Positions 9,175 through 17,616 of a stretch of DNA of 64,000 nt are shown piece by piece. The notes below the pieces were generated by a model that worked only from the letters and a program-made list of their open reading frames with translations, was not told the DNA's origin and did no database searches. The position numbers and the translations under genes are program-made. How positions within the stretch are numbered: the first letter of the stretch is position 1; each line of letters begins with the position of its first letter. Source of the DNA: Sphingobacteriales bacterium (GTDB lineage Bacteria > Bacteroidota > Bacteroidia > Chitinophagales > Chitinophagaceae); assembly GCA_016200915.1 (NCBI GenBank), contig JACQDV010000006.1, positions 42,218 to 106,217 of the forward strand. Reading direction: 5' to 3'.

Positions 9175-9203
9175 TTAACCCCGTCGGCAACGGCGGGGTT
9201 TTG
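9175..9203 (+). terminator. intrinsic terminator of the TonB-type gene
   Basis: CCCCGTCG, GCAA tetraloop, CGGCGGGG: an 8-bp stem with one G-T wobble and a GNRA-type loop, flanked by AA/TT pairs and followed by TTTTG. Confidence 0.85.
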
Positions 9204-9281
9204 TTATTCAGGGTTACAAGTAATTGTCGCTATTATGTAAATAGGAATTGAATCAAAGACCGGGCTGTTGTTAGTTACCGG

Positions 9282-9716
9282 TTATTTGTAGAACTGTTGC
9301 GACAATGAATTGGATACAACTTTAAAATCACCGTTCTGTTTTACTATCTGGTAACTGTTGTTGATAGCACGGATATTAGGATTAGATAAATGCTTTTCAT
9401 TATAAGGAGCCAGTATATCTTTTTCCTCAATTACATTACCGTTTTTATCATAAACTTTTTTGAAAACACGATAATGAAAATGCCATGGATTCAATTCACC
9501 TTCATCACCATTAGCCTGATAAGTATCATTAAATCCTTCAAATATCAATTCGCTGGCGTGTTCAGGATGAAGACTAAGGGGCTCTGTAATATCAATAAAC
9601 TGGTTCAGTTCAGGATCGTCGTGAATGATGCCACTATCCCAAACTGTTTCCCCATTTAAATAAATAACCAGCCTGTTGTCAACATGTTTTACGTTAATTA
9701 AATATTCTTTTTTCAT
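9282..9716 (-). CDS. hypothetical protein
   Basis: A 144-residue soluble protein of unknown family. The N-terminal part, MKKEYLINVKHVDNRLVIYLNGETVWDSG, then IIHDDPELNQFIDITEPL and LIFEGFNDTYQ, reads like a beta-sandwich with alternating hydrophobic residues. The pattern resembles carbohydrate- or ligand-binding jelly rolls, but I recognise no signature. No signal peptide or membrane helix. It stands alone, and its stop lies about 80 bp from the terminator of the convergent TonB-type gene. Confidence 0.7.
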   Translation of the reverse strand: MKKEYLINVKHVDNRLVIYLNGETVWDSGIIHDDPELNQFIDITEPLSLHPEHASELIFEGFNDTYQANGDEGELNPWHFHYRVFKKVYDKNGNVIEEKDILAPYNEKHLSNPNIRAINNSYQIVKQNGDFKVVSNSLSQQFYK

Positions 9717-9886
9717 GGTACTAAAAATTTAGCGTTTGGTTGATTTGTTTTGTTTTGGAAAAAGGATACACAAAAATGGAACATCTCCCTATCATGCCTG
9801 CTGACAAAAATTAACCTGCCAGTTGATATTTGTTAATATCAACTAATACTTTCGTCATGCTCAAGAAAGGAACAGAAGGAAAAAGA

Positions 9887-10270
9887 TTACACGATTTTAC
9901 AGGGAATCAATGCATCTTCATCAAAAGAATAAACAGCGCAGAGCCGATGATAACCATCTGCCACAATAACTTTTGCCAGGCTGGCATTACGAACCAATAG
10001 CAAGGGAGATAATGGAACTCCATTTTTAATTTTATCCTTATCTCTTTTTACATGAATGTTGCTGATGCCTAATAAAGAAAGGGAAGATGCCCGGAAAATA
10101 TCTTTCGCTTTAAAACTGGTGATAACAGCCTGCTGCAACTGTTTAATAATTTTGCCGGAAACTTCTTCATCATAGGTTAACAGCAGGTAAGATAATGCTG
10201 CCGGATAGTCATGTTCTTCCGGCTCTTTTAACCATTTGATTTTAGGTTTATCTTTTTTTGATGGCATCAC
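9887..10270 (-). CDS. conserved hypothetical protein with ParB/sulfiredoxin-like DGYHR motif
   Basis: A 127-residue basic protein. The segments FKAKDIFRASSLSLLG and, near the C-terminus, KVIVADGYHRLCAVYSFDEDALIPCKIV are characteristic of a small conserved bacterial family. The motif ADGYHR resembles the GxxR/DG-H-R signature of ParB/Srx-fold proteins, which bind or hydrolyse nucleotides. No DNA-binding HTH follows. The biochemical role is unknown, and the ParB-fold assignment is inference from one motif. It is followed closely by the beta-helix protein gene on the same strand (48 bp gap). Confidence 0.65.
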   Translation of the reverse strand: MMPSKKDKPKIKWLKEPEEHDYPAALSYLLLTYDEEVSGKIIKQLQQAVITSFKAKDIFRASSLSLLGISNIHVKRDKDKIKNGVPLSPLLLVRNASLAKVIVADGYHRLCAVYSFDEDALIPCKIV

Positions 10271-10318
10271 CAGTATTTTATTAACCCAGGTTGATCTAAG
10301 TTATTACTTTTCTGCTTA

Positions 10319-12535
10319 TCATTTTTCAATACGCAAATTATTTTTTGATCCATCCATCATCACATGATCAAAAATGAGCAGCGATGCCTTTTTATTGCCC
10401 TGGTTTTCCGCAGCTACCGATGTATTAACAATAGTGGACAACATATCATTAACAAAAAACGGATCAGCATTGCCTAAATTCTGCAATGGATAAGAACCTT
10501 TACCTGTATTAAATCTGTTATTGTACATGGAAAATTTATTCTGTTTATCCCGAATATCATAAAAATTATTGGTACTGTCTGTCCATGTTAAAGTACCTAT
10601 GGTCAGGAATTTTGCATTGTTAAAATTGTTGTTGAAATAAATTTTCTTTTTGGGGCTGTTATAAATAGCCTGCGCAATTACAGCTTTGCCAGAGAAGCTT
10701 TCGATATTTATAAAAGGATCTGGTGCTTGTCCTGAAACTGCAATCTTTGCACCATTCAAATAAAATTCACCGTTGCCTTTTAGTGAAAGAAACTGCTTGC
10801 TGTTTCCTTCGTACCAGGTATCATACACTAAAAGTTTGGCACCCTTATCCACAGCATACGAATTATTATTCACTGCAGATTCACCGCCAAAAATTTTCAG
10901 CATTGAACTATTCTTGCTGCCAGCACCTTCCACATTTACAGAAATACCGTTACGGCAATAATTATGCTGAAAATTCTCAAACCTCAGGATAGTATTAGAA
11001 AAACCTCTGACTGATACATTACTATTTAATCCATTAAACACCATTAACTGATTACCGTAAATCATATTTCCTGGTCTGTCATCATCTGTAACCACAACTC
11101 CGTCTGTTTTTCCGTTTCCCTGTATCCACATATTCTTTATTTGCATTTGTGCCGGAGCATTAACCTGTATTAAGGATGCTGATGTGGTATCATATTGTCT
11201 TTTCCAGGTCAGCACACTTCTCAATCCATCACCAGTAAGAATTAATGGAGTGGCTGGCGGAATGATTAATTGTTTTACAAGCTGAAAATTTCCATATTGA
11301 AAATGTAAAATAGTTGTCTTCTTTGATGACGAAATTTTATTGATAATAGTTTGCAGCGAAGCTGATGAGGTGGTATCTTTTAATTCAACTGTTGAATAAG
11401 ATTTAGTTTCAGCAAATGGATAAGGCTTTACATCGGGCCGGTTCATTTTCTTTTGAGCTGAGGCAGTTCCCATCTCTGCTACTCTTCCCCCGCCATTCTC
11501 CATTAATTTATCTTTTGAACTAAAGCTGTTGCTGATAAAAGTAATATCCGGAGTTGACCCTTTAAAATTGTTGACATTTCTTATCACAAAGTTCTTTGCT
11601 CCATCCGGTGTAATAAACCGGTTACCAATAACAAGAATATTTCCTTTGGTAAACAAATCCATCATTACTTTATCTGAATCGCTGATGATAGTATTATTTT
11701 GAATAGTAATGGGAGAAGTATTACTGAATTGCGAAGCTTTGAGAAAACTGTTTGAATTAAATGAAATATTATCTCTAAAAGAAAAGAAATTAGAATTACC
11801 CAAAAAGATATCACTCAATAAAGACCGGTTAAACACACAACGGTAAACCTGGAAGTTACCTGCACCAAAAGCCGGGAAGTTATTAGCCACCCCTACATTA
11901 CATTTCTCAAAATAACAATCCCATATCCACCAATCAAGGGCATTAGGCCCCTGTAATGAAATGGCTGTTGAATTACAATTATAAAAACGGCAGCGGCGAA
12001 TACTCATTTCTGCATCCATGTTTATTCCCGATTTTATTCCAACGGATACATCTTTAAAAACTTCATCCAAATGCTGAGAACCTGAATTAGCATAATTCAC
12101 TTTTCCATCCCATTCATGTGCATAAGCAACCAATGCTTTTTTACTGCCATCCCAGGTTATCCGTCCATATTCGCTGTAAGAAACGCCATTCAGAAAAAAC
12201 ATTTTTTCATTAGCAGCACCATCCCATTTAATAATTGTTTTTAATGGATCTTCCCCATAAATGGCAATTCCTTTTTTTGATTTCATTATTAATGTTGAAG
12301 TGATGCGGTAAGTTCCGTTGGGAATAAATAAAACCGGTGAATGACCTGTTTCACCCAGTTCATCTAATGCCTGCTGAATAGACTTTGTATCATCTGTTCT
12401 GCCATCGCCTTTAGCATTGTAAACTTTTTTAAGATTTGTCCAGTTGGGAAATGGTCCGTAAAACTCTGCCTGTTGTGCATGAAGTGTAAACGTAAAACAG
12501 AGAGTAAGTAAATAAAATAATGTGTTTCGGATCAT
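10319..12535 (-). CDS. secreted pectate-lyase-superfamily (right-handed beta-helix) protein
   Basis: A 738-residue exported protein. The signal peptide is MIRNTLFYLLTLCFTFTLHAQ. The segment VYNAKGDGRTDDTKSIQQAL (about residues 40-59), followed by VLFIPNGTYRI, is the start of the Pectate_lyase_3/GH28-like beta-helix found in phage tailspikes, exo-polygalacturonases and epimerases. A second set of helical rungs starts at about 370 (LQTIINKISSSKKTTILHF), so there may be two stacked or duplicated beta-helix halves. Asn-rich turns (NNTIISD, SNSFSS) are typical. I cannot place catalytic residues. It probably acts on extracellular or plant-derived polysaccharide, which fits the GH16 enzymes nearby. 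No T9SS domain is visible at the C-terminus. Confidence 0.8.
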   Translation of the reverse strand: MIRNTLFYLLTLCFTFTLHAQQAEFYGPFPNWTNLKKVYNAKGDGRTDDTKSIQQALDELGETGHSPVLFIPNGTYRITSTLIMKSKKGIAIYGEDPLKTIIKWDGAANEKMFFLNGVSYSEYGRITWDGSKKALVAYAHEWDGKVNYANSGSQHLDEVFKDVSVGIKSGINMDAEMSIRRCRFYNCNSTAISLQGPNALDWWIWDCYFEKCNVGVANNFPAFGAGNFQVYRCVFNRSLLSDIFLGNSNFFSFRDNISFNSNSFLKASQFSNTSPITIQNNTIISDSDKVMMDLFTKGNILVIGNRFITPDGAKNFVIRNVNNFKGSTPDITFISNSFSSKDKLMENGGGRVAEMGTASAQKKMNRPDVKPYPFAETKSYSTVELKDTTSSASLQTIINKISSSKKTTILHFQYGNFQLVKQLIIPPATPLILTGDGLRSVLTWKRQYDTTSASLIQVNAPAQMQIKNMWIQGNGKTDGVVVTDDDRPGNMIYGNQLMVFNGLNSNVSVRGFSNTILRFENFQHNYCRNGISVNVEGAGSKNSSMLKIFGGESAVNNNSYAVDKGAKLLVYDTWYEGNSKQFLSLKGNGEFYLNGAKIAVSGQAPDPFINIESFSGKAVIAQAIYNSPKKKIYFNNNFNNAKFLTIGTLTWTDSTNNFYDIRDKQNKFSMYNNRFNTGKGSYPLQNLGNADPFFVNDMLSTIVNTSVAAENQGNKKASLLIFDHVMMDGSKNNLRIEK

Positions 12536-12599
12536 AACGCTTTAATTCTTCTGTAAGCTTTTGCAAATTGAATGCCGTTATTTAATTAGCTAAACAAAG

Positions 12600-12635
12600 A
12601 AAGCCTTCATCATTCAACCGAAAGACGAAGGCTTT
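12600..12635 (-). terminator. intrinsic terminator-like hairpin downstream of the TPR/Ppx-like gene
   Basis: Nine-base-pair perfect stem: AAAGCCTTC (12600-12608) with GAAGGCTTT (12627-12635). On the minus strand it follows the stop of the TPR/Ppx-like gene at 12663 and is followed by a weak T-rich tract. Confidence 0.6.
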
Positions 12636-12662
12636 GTTAAAAATTAGTACTGTAGTGAATAC

Positions 12663-14060
12663 TTATTTGAAAAAGCCGGTGTATTGACGGGTAACTTTTT
12701 TAATAAGATAGCCGCTTATCCAGCCCATGTAGGCATATTTAGGGAAAATGATTTTCTTATCAGGTTTAATAGTGTTTACTTCCTTAATCAATTCATCCAG
12801 CCAGATGGTACCTGCTATCATCGCTTTACGGTCATAGGTTTTCAAAACCTGGGCAATATTCTTTTTTGCAGCCTCTGCAATCTTATAATCCACTACCAGG
12901 CTATAATCAGGTTGCGTTATTTTGTCATAGTTATTTATCAGGTTATTTCTGAAAGCAGTTATATCGTTTTGCTTAAGCTCCACATAATTATCATTCACTC
13001 TTTGCGGATAAGTTAAAGATGTAATAGACCATACAATTCCGCCCGACAGGTAAAGTATATCTCTTTGCTTGAAATCGATTTTATCAGTAAAATAACCTGA
13101 CACCACAGAATACAAACTGTCTTTCCATATTTTCTCAGCTTCCTTTACATAATCATTCAAATCATCTTTATTGGTTTTTGATTCCAGTAACCGCTGAAAT
13201 GATTTTGTACCTACAGGGAAAGTAACCGGTATAAAGTTCTTTACAACATTAAAATAACCACCTTTTGTGTTACCACTACCTACATCCAACTGATCAGTTG
13301 TGTAACGATGCTTTTGAGGAACAATTCCTAACAGGCTCAGTTCTGATTCTTCCTGGGCATTTATCCATCTCACCTTTATAACTGTATCAAGGTCCTTTGG
13401 CCGGATGACCTTTGCAAAATATTCAATCTTATTGTACTTATCTAATTCCTGCTTTAAACCGCTGCTGATAACAATATACACATGCTTTGGACTAATCTTT
13501 AGCCTGTTTTTAATTATTCCCCAATAAACAGCAATCGCATCTGTAGTTTCTTTTTCGCTCTGGTAAGAAAGCGAGGCTGCATCCGTATTAATGGATGTAT
13601 CCATTATCAATGTATAATCAAATTCCCTGTCCTGGCTCAGTTTTACATCAATCACACTCATCTTTATACCTCTTGCTCCCACTTCAATACCCGCATATAA
13701 ATCTCCAATCCCCTGCACACTCTTTAATAAATTTTCAACCACACTGGCAATTACCATTTGTTTTTGTGCACGATAAATACTAATAGCGTTCTTGTAGCAT
13801 TCAATTGCTTTATCCTTTTGTGCCAACTTAGCATATAAAGTTCCCATTCCCTGGTAAGCTAATGCCTGGCAGTAATAATCAAAATCTGCTTTGGCCCTTT
13901 TCAGTCCGGTTTTGTAATATTCTTCAGCCGCATCTAATTGCTGAGCTTCCAGTAAAGTATTAGCTGTTTGCAGGATGCGATAGGTAACCTGGCTTTTAAT
14001 CTTTTGGCCGGTTGCAATAACACTTGAAAATAATAACGCAACCAGCAGGATTTTTTTCAT
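12663..14060 (-). CDS. exported TPR protein fused to a Ppx/GppA-like (ASKHA fold) domain
   Basis: From the preferred ATG at 14060 (MKKILLVALLFSSVIATGQ, a clean signal peptide; an ATG at 14081 is also possible), 465 residues. About residues 30-105 hold two TPR repeats (ALAYQGMGTLYAKLAQKDKA, YKNAISIYRAQ). From about 125 on there are signs of the exopolyphosphatase/guanosine pentaphosphatase branch of the actin-like superfamily: YAGIEVGARGIKMSVIDV (phosphate-1 like), DVGSGNTKGGYF at about 258 (phosphate-2 loop) and ILYLSGGIVWSI (adenosine-motif position). Ppx/GppA proteins act on polyphosphate or pppGpp in the cytoplasm, so an exported version is odd. The fold call is fairly secure; substrate is unknown. 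The gene is monocistronic, with a hairpin downstream. Confidence 0.72.
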   Translation of the reverse strand: MKKILLVALLFSSVIATGQKIKSQVTYRILQTANTLLEAQQLDAAEEYYKTGLKRAKADFDYYCQALAYQGMGTLYAKLAQKDKAIECYKNAISIYRAQKQMVIASVVENLLKSVQGIGDLYAGIEVGARGIKMSVIDVKLSQDREFDYTLIMDTSINTDAASLSYQSEKETTDAIAVYWGIIKNRLKISPKHVYIVISSGLKQELDKYNKIEYFAKVIRPKDLDTVIKVRWINAQEESELSLLGIVPQKHRYTTDQLDVGSGNTKGGYFNVVKNFIPVTFPVGTKSFQRLLESKTNKDDLNDYVKEAEKIWKDSLYSVVSGYFTDKIDFKQRDILYLSGGIVWSITSLTYPQRVNDNYVELKQNDITAFRNNLINNYDKITQPDYSLVVDYKIAEAAKKNIAQVLKTYDRKAMIAGTIWLDELIKEVNTIKPDKKIIFPKYAYMGWISGYLIKKVTRQYTGFFK

Positions 14061-14182
14061 ATGCATGGGTAACTGTTTCAAGGCGGTTTAAACAGGCAAT
14101 TTACCCATTTGACAGTATCAATATCCATAGTAAAACTTCGTTGTGCAATAATGCCTGAATTGTGTGAATAACTTTGCTTAAA

Positions 14183-15136
14183 CTAAGGAAGTACCCAGGC
14201 CTTTCTATGATTGGGGTGCATATCAATAAAAACCTTCAATCCCGGAACCAGGTCGTTTTTATCGTATGTTACATAATAGAGAGTTCCTTCGCAAAGCAGG
14301 GTTACGAGAAAATATGCCCCGCAAAAAGATATTGATTGTACAATGGCAGGTGACTGATCGTCTTTTTTACTTGCTGATAAAACAAAGTGCTCTGGTCTGA
14401 AAAAAAACTTCTTACCATGCTCTTCTATCAAAGTATAATTGCCAAAAAGTCCGGCACAGTATTTATTTACCGGTTGATGGTAAATATTATATGGGGTATT
14501 TTGCTGCACAATTTCACCATCTTTCATCACAATAATATTATCAGCCCAGGGAAGTGTATCTAACGGATCATGTGAAACAAGCAAACAGGTAATACTTAAA
14601 TGCTCACCAATATCATGAATTACTTTTTTAATAGTTGATTTATGAATGGCATCCAAATTGGAAAATGGTTCGTCCAGCAGCAATAGTTTGGGTGAAGTGA
14701 TGAGTAATCTTGCTAAAGCAATACGTTGTTTTTCACCTCCCGAAAGCTGATTAGTCCGGCGCTGGAGTAAATGTTCAACCTGGCACACAGAAAATATTTT
14801 ATCCGCCTCACCGTCTGGTAATTGATTGGTCATTTCCAGCAATTCCTGCACATAATAATTATTACGCAGTTCAAAATACTGGCTGAGGTATGCTATGCCT
14901 TTATGTCCTGCTATTAATTGTTCGTTTGGACCTAAAACTTTTTCACCATTAAAGAAAATTCTTCCCGATGCTGGTTCGGCAAAACCAGCGATCATTTTTA
15001 ATAAACTTGTTTTACCTGATCCTGTTTCACCGGCAATGGCAATTTTCTGCAATGGCTCCTGCGAAAAGCTGAGGTTATTAACTACCAGCTTCTCTCCTTC
15101 CCATTTGCTAACCTGTTCAACACTTAACAATGCCAT
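14183..15136 (-). CDS. ABC transporter ATP-binding protein, PotA/FbpC type, orphan
   Basis: A 317-residue ATPase. Walker A is GETGSGKTSLL (about residue 36), the Q-loop region is AYLSQYFELR, the signature is LSGGEKQRIALARLL (about 132), Walker B is LLLLDEPFSNLD, and the H-loop is LLVSHDP. About residues 235-317 form a TOBE-like C-terminal domain (FFFRPEHFVLSA ... KVFIDMHP), typical of importer ATPases for iron, molybdate, sulfate, polyamine or sugars. No permease or binding-protein gene is adjacent on either side, so the substrate cannot be inferred and the partners must be elsewhere. It is divergent from the toxin-antitoxin pair. Confidence 0.85.
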   Translation of the reverse strand: MALLSVEQVSKWEGEKLVVNNLSFSQEPLQKIAIAGETGSGKTSLLKMIAGFAEPASGRIFFNGEKVLGPNEQLIAGHKGIAYLSQYFELRNNYYVQELLEMTNQLPDGEADKIFSVCQVEHLLQRRTNQLSGGEKQRIALARLLITSPKLLLLDEPFSNLDAIHKSTIKKVIHDIGEHLSITCLLVSHDPLDTLPWADNIIVMKDGEIVQQNTPYNIYHQPVNKYCAGLFGNYTLIEEHGKKFFFRPEHFVLSASKKDDQSPAIVQSISFCGAYFLVTLLCEGTLYYVTYDKNDLVPGLKVFIDMHPNHRKAWVLP

Positions 15137-15171
15137 GCTGCGAAAATAAAGGATAAGGGCAGAATAGCAAG

Positions 15172-15190
15172 TAATGCCAGCAAGGCATTA
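15172..15190. promoter_or_regulatory. palindrome TAATGCC-agcaa-GGCATTA, possible toxin-antitoxin operator
   Basis: A perfect 7-bp inverted repeat with 5-nt spacing lies 10 bp upstream of the TAAATTTG element of the toxin-antitoxin pair. RelE/ParE-type modules are normally autorepressed through such palindromes, so operator function is plausible. A small hairpin followed by T-rich sequence (terminator-like) is the alternative. Confidence 0.4.
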
Positions 15191-15200
15191 TTTATTTTAA

Positions 15201-15208
15201 TAAATTTG
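15201..15208 (+). promoter_or_regulatory. -7 element of the toxin-antitoxin promoter
   Basis: TAAATTTG followed by TG matches TAnnTTTG and lies 13 bp before the antitoxin ATG (15222). No clear -33 TTG is visible. Confidence 0.45.
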
Positions 15209-15221
15209 TGAAAACACAAGT

Positions 15222-15467
15222 ATGAGTAATGCAAAATTGAAAAAAGAACTCGTTAACCTTATTGAGAATATTGATAATGAAGAAATGCTTTCGTTGCTGA
15301 AAGAAGATATAGTTTTTTATGGCAAAGTGGAGAACCGTGATATAACAGATAGCTTAACAAAAGTACAGTTAAAAGAATTAAAGGCCCTGTCAGAAGAAGA
15401 TGATTTAAAAGAAACTCAATCGCTTTCTGAATTTAAAAAAGCTACCGGCAAATGGCGTATGAAGTAG
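15222..15467 (+). CDS. antitoxin component of a RelE/ParE-type toxin-antitoxin pair
   Basis: An 81-residue acidic protein, predicted mostly helical: MSNAKLKKELVNLIENIDNEEMLSLLKEDI, then repeated acidic patches (LSEEDDLKETQSLSEFKKA). It lies directly upstream of a RelE/ParE-like toxin gene and overlaps it by 16 bp, the usual antitoxin-first order. The C-terminal EFKKATGKWRMK could be the toxin-binding arm. No classical RHH or HTH signature is visible, so its class is uncertain. Assigned mainly by position, size and charge. Confidence 0.75.
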   Translation: MSNAKLKKELVNLIENIDNEEMLSLLKEDIVFYGKVENRDITDSLTKVQLKELKALSEEDDLKETQSLSEFKKATGKWRMK

Positions 15468-15748
15468 TTTTAAAAAAGCGATTTACCACTAAAGTGCTTA
15501 AGCTACTTTCTTATTTGGATAAAGAATGGTTGCAAAAAACAGCTGCTGATTTCCTGCACAAACTCGACAGACGAATTGAACAATTACAAAAACAACCTTA
15601 TGCCGGCAGAGAATCTTCCAAAATAAAAAACATAAGGGGTGTATTAATTACAAGGCACAATAAAATGTATTATAAAATATCCGGCAAAAAAATAATCATC
15701 CTTAATATATATGACACCAGGATGAATCCCAAAAAAAATCCGTACTAA
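15452..15748 (+). CDS. RelE/ParE family toxin
   Basis: A 98-residue basic protein: MAYEVVLKKRFTTKVLKLLSYL ... FLHKLDRRIEQLQKQPYAGRESS ... VLITRHNKMYYKISGKKIIILNIYDTRMNPKKNPY. The order of N-terminal beta strand, two helices, the P-x-x-G-R-E-S turn, the (L/I)xxHNxxYYxI strand, and a C-terminal YDTRMNPKK is that of ParE/RelE-fold toxins. These either cleave mRNA in the ribosome or poison gyrase; which one cannot be told here. It overlaps the antitoxin gene by 16 bp and is followed after 9 bp by an SF1 helicase gene, so read-through is likely. Confidence 0.85.
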   Translation: MAYEVVLKKRFTTKVLKLLSYLDKEWLQKTAADFLHKLDRRIEQLQKQPYAGRESSKIKNIRGVLITRHNKMYYKISGKKIIILNIYDTRMNPKKNPY

Positions 15749-15757
15749 ATTCACCGC

Positions 15758-17581
15758 ATGCATCCGCACATACAAACATTATTGAAGTGTATTGATCTGG
15801 AAGAAAAAGAGCAGGCACAGCGATTTAGTTTAGATCAGCAACATACATTAAAACAATTAAAGGCTGAAGGGCTGGCATTACATCCAATCATTGTTACTAA
15901 AAAATCGTTTGGTTATGCTGATTATCCTGAGATTCGTTTTAAACTCAGCTTTCCACCAGAAGTAAACCTGTTTAGAGATGGGGCTGCCATTGAATGCTTC
16001 ATCAGTGGTGAAGAACCTGTAAAAGGTGTATTGATAAATTTGGATAACCGTAATGGTGAGTTCAGATTATTTGCCCCCGATTTTCCTGACTGGATTGAAG
16101 ACAATGGCGCAGGCATCAAATTAACTCCTGATACCAGAACCACCAGCATTATGAAAAAAGTGCTGGAGGAACTGGAACAAAACAAAAAACTCTTCAAACT
16201 ATTTGAGACATTACATGGAAAAGAAGCAATAAAAATACCGGCGCAATCTTTTTCAACTAATATCAGTCTCAAAAACAAAGGACTTAATCAAAGTCAGCAA
16301 CAAGCTATAGCAGCGGTATTAGAAAATGAAAATATAACTATTGTACATGGCCCTCCCGGCACTGGTAAGACCACCACATTAACAGAAGCGATTGTTCAGT
16401 TAGTGAATAGAGGGGAAAAAGTATTGGTATCTGCACCCAGCAATACTGCAGTTGACAATATTGCTAAAGGATTAATTCAGCAGGGAATTAGTTTATTAAG
16501 AGTTGGGAATACCAGTAAAGCTGATGAAACAATTTTTCAGCACACACCAGAAGGAAGACTAAATAACAGTAAAGAACAAAAAGAAATAAAACAACTGAAA
16601 ATAAGAGCGGAAGAATTTCGCCGGATGGCATTAAAATATAAACGAAATTTTGGTAAAGCAGAAAGAGAGCAGCGAAACTTATTATTTAAAGAAGTAAAAA
16701 ATATAAGGGCTGAAATAAAAAAATTACAAACCTATAATGAAGAAAAACTATTTGCCGAAGCACAGGTAATTGCCGGTACACCTATTGGGTTGTACGATGC
16801 TGGCCTTAATCACTTATCATTTCAAACATTAGTAATTGATGAAGCCGGGCAATGTATTGAACCACTGGCATGGTGTATATTTCCACTGGCTGATAAAATT
16901 GTGTTAGCTGGTGATCACTGGCAACTGCCGCCTACTGTGCTGAGCAATGATGCGGCGATGATGGGTTTTAATCAATCCATTTTAGAAACAGCTATTGAAA
17001 AGATCAGTGATGTTTATTTACTCAACACTCAATACCGCATGCGGGAAAGTATTGCCGGGTTTAGCAGTAATTATTTTTATGATAGTTTGTTATTAACTGC
17101 AGAACATTTAAAAGACAAAGGAGTACATCTTACTTTTATTGATACGGCCGGATCAGGTCATAATGAAATACATGGGCCGGATGGAATCAGTTTGCAAAAC
17201 GAAGGTGAACTGGGAATTATACAAAAGATCATTAGTAATGAATCGCTACATTTAAATAGTACCGCTTTTATCTCACCTTATTCAGGACAAGTAGCTGCTG
17301 CAAAAGAAATATTGCCAAAAGAAATCAGGTGCAGTACGATTGACAGTTTCCAGGGACAGGAGAAAGAAACGGTGATTGTTTCATTGGTAAGAAGCAATGA
17401 TGAAGGTGAGATAGGATTTTTAAAAGATTACCGTCGTATGAATGTAGCTATTACCCGTGCCAAAGAACAATTATTTGTCATTGGTGATAGTGCTACTATT
17501 GGAGCCGATAAATTTTATAGTGAATTCCTGACTTATGTTGAGCAAAATGGCCAGTACCGCACCGTGTGGGAATTTGAATAA
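15758..17581 (+). CDS. superfamily 1 helicase, UPF1/IGHMBP2 (Smubp-2)-like
   Basis: A 607-residue helicase. Residues about 1-160 hold a beta-barrel 1B-like domain. Walker A is VHGPPGTGKTTTL (about residue 197), motif Ia SAPSNTAVDNIA, Walker B VIDEAGQCIEP (DEAG box, about 361), motif III AGDHWQLPPTV, motif IV NTQYRMRESI, motif V TIDSFQGQEKETVIVSLVRS and motif VI RRMNVAITRAKEQLFVIGD. All SF1B motifs of the UPF1-like family are present. A helical insert rich in Lys/Glu at about 270-325 is typical. These enzymes translocate 5'-3' on RNA or DNA; the bacterial role is unclear. It starts only 9 bp after the toxin gene. Confidence 0.93.
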   Translation: MHPHIQTLLKCIDLEEKEQAQRFSLDQQHTLKQLKAEGLALHPIIVTKKSFGYADYPEIRFKLSFPPEVNLFRDGAAIECFISGEEPVKGVLINLDNRNGEFRLFAPDFPDWIEDNGAGIKLTPDTRTTSIMKKVLEELEQNKKLFKLFETLHGKEAIKIPAQSFSTNISLKNKGLNQSQQQAIAAVLENENITIVHGPPGTGKTTTLTEAIVQLVNRGEKVLVSAPSNTAVDNIAKGLIQQGISLLRVGNTSKADETIFQHTPEGRLNNSKEQKEIKQLKIRAEEFRRMALKYKRNFGKAEREQRNLLFKEVKNIRAEIKKLQTYNEEKLFAEAQVIAGTPIGLYDAGLNHLSFQTLVIDEAGQCIEPLAWCIFPLADKIVLAGDHWQLPPTVLSNDAAMMGFNQSILETAIEKISDVYLLNTQYRMRESIAGFSSNYFYDSLLLTAEHLKDKGVHLTFIDTAGSGHNEIHGPDGISLQNEGELGIIQKIISNESLHLNSTAFISPYSGQVAAAKEILPKEIRCSTIDSFQGQEKETVIVSLVRSNDEGEIGFLKDYRRMNVAITRAKEQLFVIGDSATIGADKFYSEFLTYVEQNGQYRTVWEFE

Positions 17582-17616
17582 TAAATTCAGTTAATTTTAA
17601 AGCACAATGATCAACC

